This document shows positions 45,578 through 57,263 of a stretch of DNA of 64,000 bases, in pieces. The position numbers were made by a program, and so were the translations under genes. The stretch comes from Tubiluchus corallicola (Eukaryota > Priapulida > Priapulimorpha > Priapulimorphida > Tubiluchidae): assembly GCA_030141605.1 (NCBI GenBank), contig JAQGDQ010000244.1, positions 248,001 to 312,000 on the forward strand, written 5' to 3'. How positions within the stretch are numbered: position 1 is the stretch's first letter; each line of letters starts with the position of its first letter. The notes beneath the pieces are model-generated. The model was not told the origin of the DNA, made no database searches, and saw only the letters and a program-made list of their open reading frames with translations.

Positions 45578-47386
45578 ATGGATATACTGTTATCGTTGTT
45601 ACTGATTGTCATTGTCTTGTCAACTGCATCGTCACAGATACTTTCTAGTACTGATGTTGTGAGACTCTGCAAGTATCAGGAACACAATAAGCAAGAAAGA
45701 ATTATTAGTAGCAAATTTTCATCAGTGGTTTTTGTTAGTCAGTATAAAGGTGATGATCCTTGTCCTTCACACTTGATCTTTCCGGGATTCCAGTCAAAAT
45801 TGACAGCATTTATTATTACAATGGATGAAAGTTGGCCTTGTACTGCACAGACGAAGAAGAGCTCGGACAGTTGGTCGCTCAGATATTCGTGGCAGATTAC
45901 AATGTTTGACCCCTCTAATGGTTTGAGTCCTGGACTTCAAGTTGATGCAACAAAGCAACAGTATAGTTGGTATTGTTCAGAATTCACGCGTGATACTAAT
46001 GTGAAGGTGTTGATCTTTAACCCACGTGCTCATCCCACACAAGAGGCAGTTGCTATTGCCGTTCGATCAAATGAAGTACAGGCGAGCAGTAATTACACAA
46101 TAGAGTTGGCAGCTCTTCAGTTAGATTTAGATGACCATTGTCCTAATGGTGACTGCTTGGTCAACAATGTGGACTGTTATTGGAAGCGACCGACACCGTA
46201 TATTGAATGCACCTGTTCAGAAGAATCACAGTCATCCATCTGTGTTGCATTACACAATCCTGACCAAAGGTGCAGCGAGTGGCCATGTCTGTACAATTGC
46301 TTCTCAAGTCCATGTCTCAATGGAGGATCATGTATTACCACAGCTGCATCTTATGAGTGTAAGTGCCCAGACGGATACACAGGAAAATATTGCGAGGTCT
46401 CGACAGATTCACAAAAACAGAAAGAGACCGAATATGTCGAGTGTGAGGAAGAAGAAGAAGAAGATTGCGTCACCTTTTGTGAACCAGGATTCACCGGAAA
46501 GCTTTGTGAGACCGACATTGATGAATGCGCATCTAGTCCTTGTGAGAATAACAGCACTTGTGAAGAAGATCTGGATTATTACAATTGTATTTGTCAGCCA
46601 GGTTTCACAGGTGTAAATTGCGAAGACGACATTGATGACTGTGAATCTGCTCCTTGTCAAAATGGAGGCTGGTGTGTTGATGATGTGGAGTACTACACTT
46701 GCAATTGTCAACCGGGTTTTACTGGTGACAGATGTGAAGAAAACATCAACGAATGCGAATCTTCTCCATGTCAAAGTGGAGGACAGTGCATGGACGGTGC
46801 GAATTATTACCAATGTGTGTGTGAACCTGGACTCACGGGCGATAAATGTGATGTGAAAGTTGATGAATGTGCATCCGTTCCGTGCCGCAATGGGGGCACG
46901 TGTATTGATGGTGACAATTCGTATAAATGTACCTGTAGTTTTGGATTTACTGGTCAGTCGTGCACCACTAATATTGATGAATGCTCGTCGGATCCTTGTC
47001 TAAATGACGCCTTCTGCTTGGATGGCATTGGTGCATATTTCTGTTCTTGTCTCACCGGATATACGGGCAGAAACTGTGAAACTAATGTTCCGGCGATTTG
47101 TCCAGATGAAAACAAAGATGGAGATCGATGTCTGAATGAAACGTCATGCGTTTGTGACGATGACTGTGCAGCCATGGAGAGGTGTTGCACGATCGTTTCT
47201 TGCGGTCCGGTATGCCGGGGCAGTTTTCCAGAAGGTCCTTACAAATACCTACCAAGGTTTCGCAATATTGGCGTTCTGATCGTTTGCATAGGTCTGCTTC
47301 TTTTTATCCTTCTGTCCGTGTGTAAACTGGTTTCCAATAGATTGCGCGCACGGCCTGGTCGATCTCCGATTATTGCGCTCACTTAA
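45578..47386 (+). CDS. Single-exon EGF-repeat and WAP-like type I membrane protein
   Basis: 602 residues without introns. Signal peptide 1-20 (MDILLSLLLIVIVLSTASSQ). About 21-235 is a Cys-containing N-terminal region of unknown family. EGF module about 240-272, then an acidic run (VECEEEEEEDC) fused to a half EGF (FCEPGFTGKLCET). Five EGF modules follow at about 313-502, each exactly 38 codons (114 bp), starting DIDEC, DIDDC, NINEC, KVDEC and NIDEC, mostly the calcium-binding type. About 507-545 is a WAP-like four-disulfide module (CDDDCAAMERCC...CGPVC). A hydrophobic helix at about 565-586 (IGVLIVCIGLLLFILL) precedes a basic tail of about 16 residues. Likely a cell-surface adhesion or receptor-like protein; no orthologue named. 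The intronless state suggests a retrocopy or exon loss. Confidence 0.88.
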   Translation: MDILLSLLLIVIVLSTASSQILSSTDVVRLCKYQEHNKQERIISSKFSSVVFVSQYKGDDPCPSHLIFPGFQSKLTAFIITMDESWPCTAQTKKSSDSWSLRYSWQITMFDPSNGLSPGLQVDATKQQYSWYCSEFTRDTNVKVLIFNPRAHPTQEAVAIAVRSNEVQASSNYTIELAALQLDLDDHCPNGDCLVNNVDCYWKRPTPYIECTCSEESQSSICVALHNPDQRCSEWPCLYNCFSSPCLNGGSCITTAASYECKCPDGYTGKYCEVSTDSQKQKETEYVECEEEEEEDCVTFCEPGFTGKLCETDIDECASSPCENNSTCEEDLDYYNCICQPGFTGVNCEDDIDDCESAPCQNGGWCVDDVEYYTCNCQPGFTGDRCEENINECESSPCQSGGQCMDGANYYQCVCEPGLTGDKCDVKVDECASVPCRNGGTCIDGDNSYKCTCSFGFTGQSCTTNIDECSSDPCLNDAFCLDGIGAYFCSCLTGYTGRNCETNVPAICPDENKDGDRCLNETSCVCDDDCAAMERCCTIVSCGPVCRGSFPEGPYKYLPRFRNIGVLIVCIGLLLFILLSVCKLVSNRLRARPGRSPIIALT

Positions 47387-47497
47387 CAGGGAGAACACTT
47401 GTGCTGGTGTAGTGGTGTGATGTTAGTGCAAGAAGTGGTGGCGCTAGCTGTTATATACAGGTAAAAAAACTGACTGTTTTACAACCTGACGAACATA

Positions 47498-48268
47498 TAT
47501 AGGTTTTACATGTCAAATGTAGACCTGCGTTAACTCAAATGTAGATTTAGGTTATTCAAATGTTTCTTGGTAACTCAAACGTAGACTTAGGTAGTTCAAA
47601 TGTGTTAACAATGGGTTTCAAGAAATCTTAAGCGCTTTTGGTAAGTCAAATGTAGACACATGTCAAGTCAAATGTGACATTGGTATCTCAAATGTGGATA
47701 GGTGGTAAAGTTTAAGGATGTTAAATTTAATCTTCTTTAATTTCAATTTAATAATTGCTCCTAAGTTAAAATAACAACTTTTTTATATTTTTCTAATTTG
47801 CACTTAATAACTTAATTGCCGATTTATTCAAAGTAATGCATCTACATTTGACTTACCTAAGTCGCATTTGAGTTACCAAAACACATTCGAGATTCCTATG
47901 TCTACATTTGACTTACCTAAGTCGCATTTGAGCTACCAAAACACATTCGAAATTCCTATGTCTACATTTGACTTACCTAAGTCACATTTGAGTTACCAAA
48001 ACACATTCGAAATTCCTATGTCTACATTTGACTTACCTATGTCACATTTGAGTTACCAAAACACATTCGAAATTCCTATGTCTACATTTGACTTACCTAA
48101 GTCACATTTGAGTTACCAAAACACATTCAAAATTCCTAAGTCTACATTTGACTTACCTAAATCACATTTGAGTTACCAAAACACATTCGAAATTCCTATG
48201 TCTACATTTGACTTACCGAAGTCACATTTGAACTTTCCTGTGTCTACATTTGACATGTAAAACCTATA
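47498..48268. mobile_element. Foldback element with a 60-bp minisatellite arm
   Basis: The left end TATAGGTTTTACATGTCAAATG and the right end CATTTGACATGTAAAACCTATA are perfect inverted repeats, broken here at 22 bp only by reading. The left arm has diverged inverted units (CAAATGTAGAC) and the right arm carries a regular 60-bp array. TA at the ends suggests a Tc1/mariner-like insertion. No coding capacity. A partial relative is at 60985-61228. Confidence 0.7.
47846..48240. repeat. 60-bp minisatellite, about 6.5 copies
   Basis: The unit comprises CTACATTTGACTTACCTAAG, TCACATTTGAGTTACC and AAAACACATTCGAAATTCCTATG. Exact 60-bp spacing keeps a 20-residue frame open (SYQNTFEIPMSTFDLPKSHL), which is not evidence of coding. 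Confidence 0.9.
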
Positions 48269-48814
48269 GAGTGACCCCATCATGTCGTCGCTCAGGATAT
48301 GATACAATTGTGTCATTTCTTCGTACCAGCATGAAAGTTTTCACCTGGAAAGGATAAAAGAATGTCGTATAAGTAATCTATAGGATATAACCTATATTTA
48401 AATCATTTTTATCGACAATTGAAACATTTCTTTACACTTAAACTTAGAGAATATGGCGTTGTTTTTTGAATTTGAATTTAAGACAGTTCAATTACGTATT
48501 TCATTGATAAATTCGTTATGCTAATTAATGATGTTGTTACAATTCAGATTTTGAATACCTGTTAGAAAATTGTGAAACTGTCTTTGTGTTCGCCGCTTGC
48601 TTGACAATATATGAATTATGCAACCAATTGATATTTCATTACAAGATTATGCTACTTGTTGTAAACGAATAGCAAATTAAGTACTATATTAAAATAACAG
48701 TCATATCGTAGTATGTTAATTTCTGTAAAAGAAGCACTATATGTAACTTGAAATAACGGTATAATTTCGCGACGCAACATAATCTATTCTTGACAGAAGC
48801 TTCGTCTACCCTCA
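48269..48814. other. Intergenic sequence, nothing recognised
   Basis: AT-rich sequence downstream of the foldback element; no supported feature. Confidence 0.35.
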
Positions 48815-49330
48815 GAAATCCTGATCCGACGTCCAGCGGGTAGAATTGAGGAGCTTGCGTATTTTAGGGCTCACAGGTTTTATGGAAGTGAATAATTCTG
48901 CGAAATGCACGATTACGTTTTCAGTTTTAGGGGCATTTCGTTTCCGTATGATTGTGACAAAGTTCTGGTGAGGACGTAACTAAGTTCACTGAGTGTTTGT
49001 ACTTCAAGTTACATATACATGCTACTTCATAGAAAGTAATTTTTCATCACAATTGTTATATCAGGTGGCGAAGAAAAAATCTGGCGAGTTTCGACTACAA
49101 TAATATTAAAATCGAGTGCCCTGCGAGGTTCAAGTATCACGGTTGATATTACAAGACATTACCTTTTGGCTGTGAATGTTACAAGTAATTTCTTTGAAAA
49201 ATATTACAATTGTTATATCTGGTGGGGCAGAAAAAATGTGCCGAAGTTTGGATTACGATAAAATGAGAAGCAAGTGCGCCCACAAAGTTGAAATTTCAAA
49301 GCTTGATACAACTGTATATTAGCTTTTAGC
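48815..49330. repeat. Dispersed repeat, also at 51594-52065
   Basis: Shared blocks in the same order include GAGGAGCTTGCGTATTTTAG, GGTTTTATGGAAG, GGGACATTTCGTTT or GGCATTTCGTTT, GAGGACGTAACTAAG and GACTACAATAATATTA. Tandem half-copies within it (AAAAAATSTGSCGARGTTT twice) suggest internal duplication. Class unknown. Confidence 0.65.
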
Positions 49331-50692
49331 TGAGAAAGTTACCAGTTCATAATTTTAGTGGTTTCTAAGTTATAGCTAAAAAATTTTGTACATTAAAAAA
49401 TTAAATACCGTAACAATGTCAGCTACAGCATGAATTAAAAACAATGAAGTTGACGTAACAATCAAGCAGCAAAACAATCAAGAAATCCACCATTGTTTCT
49501 ACCACTAAAGATAACGTACTGATAATGATTTGTTACCAAGAAAAAATTGGATTTAACCCTGTAGTCTCAAACTCCAATCTCGAATACCAATCTGCCGTTT
49601 GATACAGAGGAACTAAAGACAAAACTGTTGATTTCACTAATATTCCTTATTCCTTATTGGACCAAATACTCCTTAAAGGGGTGAAAAACTTTGTCAGGTG
49701 TTGGAAGAAACGCTTTTATCTGGTATGCAGTGAAAATGCACCGTAATAGATGATTTAATTTCAAGCGATTTCATTGTGATCAAAACTTTGCCACGTTTTT
49801 GGGCCACCTAATATAAACCACGTATGAAATGTTTATATAACACTTTTAGAAAGTTGATATAGCTATTTCTGACATTGAAGTCTAAAAGTGGAACGAAAAA
49901 AAAACGAGTTTAGGAACAAAAATTTACTAGTAGTTCTACTTTGTGGAACCCCCGTTCATTTTGATTCATTATAATAAGTAAATACATTTATGTAATATGT
50001 GTAAGCGCATCTTAGTAACCATTACGTAATCGGTACTAAATTTTATAGCTTTTTCGTAGTTCTATATATAATTAGGAAACCATTTTCAGGCAATGCGTGA
50101 TCTACATTGTATCTTGCCGATTAAGCAGTTAGTCGACGCGATTACCAGTCAGTCTGACTTTTTTGTTAAGAATATCATAATTGATAAATTTGTGAGGATT
50201 GGTTTGGTAGAGCAGAAACGCTCAAGACGTTTACAAGAAATAGTAAAATAATTTTTGTAAAGTTTAAAAGTCTATTACGTTACGCATGCGTGATATGTGT
50301 TAGAAAATATTAGACAGTTCTTTTAATTATACTATTTGTTGTTTTGTAGAAATTACTCGGTAGTTTTTCTGACAAGAATGCTGCACTGTATTCACAGTCT
50401 CGTGCAATTAATAATTGTGTTTCGTTACAAAATTTACAATGTTCGTTGTGCACTTAAAACTAAAATACGCGCAATTATGATTAATACTAAATTTCATTAG
50501 TGAATATTACGAAACACTGTGTTTCATAATTGATCGAGTAAAAGTGCGTATTTTTGTTTTATTTTTTGAGAATGAGAATAAACTTTCTAAATTTATGCTG
50601 GATGGTTAGTGTCTGTGTAACTGGGGTTTAATGCATCAAAGATTCGTCTATTTTACGTATGTGACAGTGTACAGTGAGAGAAAGTTTTATAG
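49331..50692. other. Intergenic sequence, nothing recognised
   Basis: AT-rich, no convincing exon, RNA gene or element termini. Confidence 0.35.
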
Positions 50693-50700
50693 CATAGATG

Positions 50701-51008
50701 CAGGGCGTATTTCAGCCTAAGCGAGGCCCGTGGGGCTTGTGAGGCCCCCTCGGGGGGTGCCGTGCGCCACCATGGTTGACGGCCAGAAAATTTTTGAACT
50801 GCTAGAACGCCGGAGAAGCATTTTCAAAGAGAAAATATGGAGTCATACAGTTGTAAAAGGAAAGAACAATTGAAAGAAAAACTGCTTTATTCTCAAGACC
50901 TGTCCTTAATACTTGTCAATACTCACAAAAACAACATCGCAATAGTAATACCGTCACTGTACAAGAGGTGTGAAATCATTGAAAACGTGAACATGGCAGC
51001 GCGCGAGG

Positions 51009-51085
<77 letters not shown>

Positions 51086-51190
51086 GCAGTATGTTCGCAT
51101 AAAGCAAAAAAAGTTACCTTGGCGCGAGGCCCCCTGGAGGTTGAGGCCCCGGGGAAGTATCCCCACTTTCCCCCTCTGAAATAGGCCCTG
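50701..51190. mobile_element. hAT-type MITE with internal (GA)n, near-perfect TSD
   Basis: The ends are CAGGGCGTATTTCAG and CTGAAATAGGCCCTG. Flanks CATAGATG (50693-50700) and CACAGATG (51191-51198) match at 7 of 8. Inside lie GC-rich arms (GAGGCCC, CCCCTC) and a roughly 70-bp pure GA tract at 51011-51081. Confidence 0.85.
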
Positions 51191-51593
51191 CACAGATGAT
51201 CCCGGTCGAAATTCAATGCACGGATTGCGAAATTTGGAAATAAAATTGACAAATTCCAAGCAATACTATTTTAAAGGGAAAGAAAAGGGAAAATGAATGC
51301 CTTCAAAAACCTTCCACCTCTATTACTTTGAATTAAGCCTTACATATGTAATTGAAAAAAAAGATTCTTAGTAATTTAAAATATTCGTGCCACTGGCTCA
51401 TCAAAGAGCACATTATTTGAAAATATAAAGTAAAAAATACTTTTGCTTAGTTGAGTAGTTGAGTGAAGAGTGTGTCACGAATGCTCTTATTTTTTTCAAG
51501 TTTTACGTAATGATACCTAAACTTGTTTCAAAATGGCTGCGAATTACGGTCATTGTGGGAGTTTAGATGTACAAGTTTTATAGAGTCCTCATA

Positions 51594-52065
51594 ACCCCTG
51601 ATCCAACTCCCCCCTCACCCCCCCCCCCCGGCCCGCGGATAGAATCGAGGAGCTTGCGTATTTTAGGGCTCACCTGGTTTTATGGAAGCGAAAGATTCTG
51701 CGTAATACAAGATTACATTTTCAATTTTAGGGACATTTCGTTTTCGTGTGACTGTGACAGAATTCTAGGGAGGACGTAACTAAGGTTACTGAGCGTTCTT
51801 GCTTCAAATTACATGCACAAGTAACTTTACAGAAAGTAACTTTTTTCATCATTATTATATCGGATGGCGCAGAAAAAACGTACCGAAGTTCCGACTACAA
51901 TAATATTAGAACCAACTGCCACACAAAGTTCAAATTTCACAATGTGATGTTACCATACATTGGCTTTGGGTGGTCAAAGCTAGTAGTTCACAGCTTTCGT
52001 GGTTTCAAAGTAACGGCTAAAAAACTTTTACTGCAAACACAAACTCTAGATGCAATAAGACAGTA
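51594..52065. repeat. Dispersed repeat, second copy of 48815-49330
   Basis: Contains a poly-C run then GCCCGCGGATAGAATCGAGG and the same ordered blocks as 48815-49330. It directly follows the relative of 7120-7290 (51424-51592), so the two may be parts of one larger element. Confidence 0.65.
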
Positions 52066-52180
52066 TGTCAGTCGTACAGAATTTGAAGACGACTTTTTTA
52101 GCTTTATTTATGATGAGCGTTTTGTTGTCTTTTAGGAAATTCATTGTGAACTGGTCTTTCTGTCAAACTATTGTAGTTGA

Positions 52181-52412
<232 letters not shown>

Positions 52413-52423
52413 ATAGAAGAAGA

Positions 52424-52700
52424 GAGAGAGAGAGAGAGAGATTTTATTACTGAAAATCAAATTTCCAACACGAAAATTACAAACTCGACGCATACCCGAT
52501 GGTTTTATCAGCGGGCAGAACTCGGGTAATGATTTCCAGATCATACTAACAATTTGACTTAACATAGCTGCACAAGGTATATACACAGATATACAAATTT
52601 AGTTGTAAACTCTATGAAGTGAAAATAACTATTTACTAAGCATTTGTACACATGTGATAAACAAATATTTTACCTATATGATAATCACAGTGATGCGGTT
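52424..52700 (-). mobile_element. Retroposon 3' end abutting (CT)n
   Basis: On the minus strand, sequence ending ATTTTCAGTAATAAAAT runs directly into (CT)n and then (TATC)n. This is the same ending style as the LINEs at 24896 and 29405. The upstream part has a short open stretch (MIWKSLPEFCPLIKPSG) of unknown identity. Could be a SINE or a truncated LINE. Confidence 0.4.
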
Positions 52701-53469
52701 ATATGTCCGCTAACAAAGCTATACTATTTAATTCAAAAATCTATGCATACAGTCGTAAATGAAATTTCCAATCGATATTAATTCTCCTTCAAATAAATTT
52801 GCAATATTACTATAATTTAACGAGTACAGTGATCTATAAAGTGCATTTCATGGCACTAGCACAATCTAAAGCATCCCAGACCACGAAGTAAACAGCAGAG
52901 CACAATAAGTGATTTTTTTTGGAAATTACATTTACTAATTAATCACTAAAGTAATTAATCACCACTCGTTAGTAATTTGTGTGACGTGCGTTTCACGTGT
53001 TTGGGCTACACCATTAAGTTAGTATGATCACTGTCAGTTACACCTGCCCGAGTTTTACTCGCTCCAATGACTCTGGTCTGGTTGTTACCATCAACGTAAA
53101 ATTTGGTTAGCGCGATCATGAGAGGTCACATCTGATCTGCTCGTCAGTCATTACTCTCAGACGGACACTTTCGCTTCAAAAATGCTCTAGAAATGGTTAC
53201 AGGACTTTGTAGAATTGGGCAAGTTTTCATGTAGAAAGTCGTTTAGGCTTGGGTGGCAAAGTGCGTTTCTTAGTTGATGAACGAGCCATGAACATTATGA
53301 CTAACTGCCGTCTTAGCCTCGTATTTTTTACTAGTTTCTATACAGCAATAGGTAAGTGTTCAGTCACGTTTTGTCACCTTTTATAATTACGTTTTAGCTT
53401 TCAGTTCGCAAGTCATCAAACATGTTCATGTGTCAGAATCGAGATTCGCAATAACCGAGATCTTAAGCC
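52701..53469. other. Intergenic sequence, nothing recognised
   Basis: AT-rich sequence without supported features. Confidence 0.35.
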
Positions 53470-53800
53470 AATTAGATTAGATTAAACTCGTTTTTTTCCG
53501 CGTAGAGCCATTCAAAAACATAAAAAAAACATTACGTCACACTACAATAAAATACTACAATGAAAGCTGCACTAAAGATACTACTGTATACAGTCAGTAA
53601 ATAGGCATTCGCACGTATCAGGCTTGACGATTGTTATTTGTTGAAGACTGTTATTCCACATCTTAAAATAACAAGATTGTATAATTCGTACGGAATTGAC
53701 AATATCTGGTAGATGTTTATTGTTCACAAGTTCTAGTAATCGTTTTCTTATACTGTATAATGTCTTATACTACTTATATTTTCTTATATTCTAACTGGCT
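53470..53800 (-). mobile_element. Possible retroposon 3' end with (AATCT)n tail
   Basis: On the minus strand the sequence reads through GAATGGCTCTACGCGG and ends GAGTTTAATCTAATCTAATTGG, a short pentanucleotide tail of the kind seen on LINE 3' ends. No coding remnant is clear. Confidence 0.25.
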
Positions 53801-54813
53801 TTATTACAAAAACGTGAAAAATGTGGCAATGATAAATTTGCACACGTGTCAGAAATGCAGGGTAGAGAAAACAGAGCCAAGAAATTGACCCAAAACTCGC
53901 TTAAAAGCAAACTGTAGGCCTGTGAATTTCTACATTTGGTTTCGTAAAAGTTTTTATAGGCCTAAAGAAAAGAATCAACATCAAACTTTCAAATTTAATT
54001 CTGCGCGCATCTCGGATAATGTTTCCCAATCATCTGCAATGAACGCAAAGATTTGAGAAGACTTTTAGGAGACTTCGAAATTTTCAACCATAACTTGTAA
54101 AACGTGCATTAAAAAGAATTTTTTAATATAATCAAAACCATTTTTAGTACAGTGATTTGTAGTCAGCAAATGGAATTTTTTATCAGCAAAGTTCTTCGAT
54201 ATTTTCTTTTTGAAGAGAAATTTAAACCCTTGTCATTTTCGTACGCATTAATTTTATTTACAGCTTTACAGAAGCTGTTTCTGTTTAGTTTAACCTCAAA
54301 AGTTTAAGTGGCCAGCGTTCACACAAATTTTTTCTCTGTGAAGTTATAACAGGTTCGCTTTTTAACGAAATGGGTCTACTATAACAGACCTGCTAGTTTT
54401 TGACGTACACATGTACACAACCTTCAGTTATATACAGTAAACCTGTACCAATCGCAGACAGATGTTAGTAGAAAAGAATTAAGATAGAATAAATTATATT
54501 AGATCTGTACAACAGGCAGTTCAAGGCAGACTACAATTTGCAAGTACATGATATCAGTCATAGGGCCATAATCTACCCGCGTTTGTCACTACAGTATAAT
54601 AAATACCTCTTGTACTATTAATATACTTAGGTATCTGTATATACCTAAGAATATTGAAGCATTGAAACTATTAAATTCCCACTGACATTGCAAGCTTCCA
54701 ATTTCTGAGAAGAGCAAAAGTTCCTACAATTACGTAGAAGACGAACTCACCGCGACCGCTATCCCCGTTCCCAAGAATCTGCAAGCTAAGTGAGGATGCT
54801 AAACGAAGAATAA

Positions 54814-54819
<6 letters not shown>
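53801..54819. other. Intergenic sequence, nothing recognised
   Basis: AT-rich sequence; no supported gene or element. Confidence 0.35.

Positions 54820-54871
<52 letters not shown>
54820..54871. repeat. (CT)n microsatellite without LINE
   Basis: A pure CT tract of about 50 bp with no retroposon next to it, useful as an empty-site comparison for the LINE insertions. Confidence 0.95.
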
Positions 54872-54874
<3 letters not shown>

Positions 54875-55992
54875 ACATTAATGTTTATAAAGTTTCTGCT
54901 TCCATTAAAGAATCAGTTTTCCTTGAAACTTGGCTTGGCTAATGTATATATGTGGAAAATTTCAGACTTGACGTCAACAGAGGATTATTTGCGCGCTCAG
55001 AAATAAGTTTAATGCTTGCGAAACTTCTGCACACCTCGTTGGAGATGTTGATGGAGCTAGGAACAAAACTTTATTTCATCTTTCTTCATCTCCATACGTC
55101 GAGTTATGCAACTTCGATTTAACTGCTAACCACTCACTATGGGTCTTGCTTGCGAAAATGCTATAGCCAAAATACTAAGTACTAGAATATACATAATGAA
55201 CGCAGTAGCGAAATTTGGACCCGTGTATATGAAGCGCTGGATTACAGTTCGTCTTTGGAAATTAGGTTTTAGTACTAATTAGTACTTTTACTACTAGTTT
55301 TAGTACTTTTTTGAACAAAAAGGATAATGCTGCCCTAGTGAATGTACCTACAGAGCTAATTTCTAAAATTACTAAAGGAACTTTCTTAAACATGAAAAAT
55401 CACACACTTTACAGGTCACTGTCAGTTTTACATGTTGCGTAAAAACCTAAATTTGTGAGAATCTGCTTTAAGACGCAGCGAATTGACATGTATCTTGTGT
55501 CGAAATCCGGCACTGCGTTTAGAGGTTTGGGGAGGGGTACAATAACATAACACTGGGCGTAGTGGCGATACATCGAAGACCCAGGCTTATTAGACCTTGA
55601 AAATGAAACATCAAAATTTAATGGCATCGGCTAAGCAATAAACGTTTGGTGTTATAGAGGTTATATTATAGTTAAGATTAACCTCACGCAGTTCACTGTT
55701 ACACGTTACGTGACTACATGTTTTGCTTAACAATTGTAGCATTTGCTTAACCGCTAGTCATAGATACTTATTGTTGAGAATTCAACCTGCAATTGGCTTA
55801 TCATTAGTGATGCAAGTAATGTTGAAGGTGATTTATGACTGAAATGACGTCCTTGAGCTACATGCGTACTTGGGCTATCATAGGGCCTAATGTAGCGTTT
55901 TTTCAATTTAGCAAAACAATTTAATTTACTCCCTATAGCGTAACTGTGTAAAAATGTACATAAATTTGATTTATGGAACAAATTGCTTTCAG
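54872..55992. other. Intergenic sequence, nothing recognised
   Basis: AT-rich sequence; short open frames only. Confidence 0.35.
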
Positions 55993-56565
55993 ATGCTATT
56001 GTAGTAACCAAGCTATCTTAAGCATCTTTTTCACAATCTTGCATATGCTATTGTAGTAACCAAGCTATCTTAAGCATCTTTGTGACAATCTTGCATATGC
56101 TATTGTAGTAACCAAGCTATTTTAAGCATCTTTTTCACAATCTTGCATATGCTATTGTAGTAACCAAGCTATCTTAAGCATCTTTGTGACAATTTTGCAT
56201 ATGCTATTGTAGTAACCAAGCTATCTTAAGCATCTTTGTGACAACCTTGCATATGCTATTGTAGTAACCAAGCTATCTTAAGCATCTTTTTCACAACCTT
56301 GCATATGCTATTGTAGTAACCAAGCTATCTTAAGCATCTTTTTCACAACCTTGCATATGCTATTGTAGTAACCAAGCTATCTTAAGCATCTTTTTCACAA
56401 CCTTGCATATGATATTGTAGTAACCAAGCTATCTTAAGCATCTTTTTCACAACCTTGCATATGCTATTGTAGTAACCAAGCTATCTTAAGCATCTTTTTC
56501 ACAACCTTGCATATGATATTGTAGTAACCAAGCTATCTTAAGCATCTTTTTCACAACCCTGCATA
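55993..56565. repeat. 52-bp minisatellite, about 11 copies
   Basis: The unit comprises TGCTATTGTAGTAACCAAGC, TATCTTAAGCATCTTT and TTCACAACCTTGCATA. Successive GCTATT sites at 55995 and 56047 give the period. TTTCACAA and GTGACAA variants alternate on the left, which suggests higher-order duplication. Confidence 0.92.
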
Positions 56566-57263
56566 TATTTCAATGTCTCGAGGTTACCGGTTGGCAAATC
56601 CAGCCAGTCGAATTGCTGTCTTTCATTTTATTAGCAAAGCAACGTTGGTAAACTATAATAGCTGCTAGTAAAATACGTAGCGAAATTGTTTAAAAACAGT
56701 TTGAGTTTTGTAATTTGGTTTATAGAAATAAACTGAGCATAAAAATCAAGAGATTTGTAACGAGTAATTTTTACAGACACTGTAAATTATAAATTTACAT
56801 GATTTGTCGTTGCTGCAGGCCGTCCTATTGTTAAACAAGTTTATTGAATAACTTATTCTTATTGTAATTGTATCGCAAAACTAAAATCTGTGTTAGTGAT
56901 TACAGCCGCTCAGCCAAGCAGAATAATTTGGTCATTCTGAACACGACTAAGAAGTAGTTTTACGCTCCTACGACTGACCCTGAAATAATTGCATAAGCAT
57001 TGTTTAATAGTTTAACTAAGACAAGCTTCATCCATGCTTTTATCGCACAGGCAGCCTAGTTAAAAAAATATTGGGGGGGGCATCTTCAAGCCAAGAGCCT
57101 GTACGCAGGGTCGAATTATGACGTTTTGGGACCCTGGGTTAATGAAATTATGGCACCCCTCAGACGGAACCACCCCCTAACTCGCCCGCACCTGTCTTGA
57201 ATATTTTTTACTTTTAATATATTTTAGCGAGATTTATAGCTTGAAGTAGCCATCGCAACTGAT
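56566..57263. other. Intergenic sequence, nothing firm
   Basis: AT-rich. Around 57060-57160 a GC-richer patch (GGGTCGAATTATGACG, GGGACCCTGGG) may be a MITE remnant, but no ends were found. Confidence 0.3.

Noticed and set aside
46131-46856. Alternative-frame ORFs inside the EGF gene
   Set aside because: Shadows of the Cys-rich repeat frame, with no features of their own.
47868-48260. 130-residue open frame with 20-residue repeats
   Set aside because: It lies wholly in the 60-bp minisatellite of a foldback element; the frame is open only because 60 is a multiple of three.
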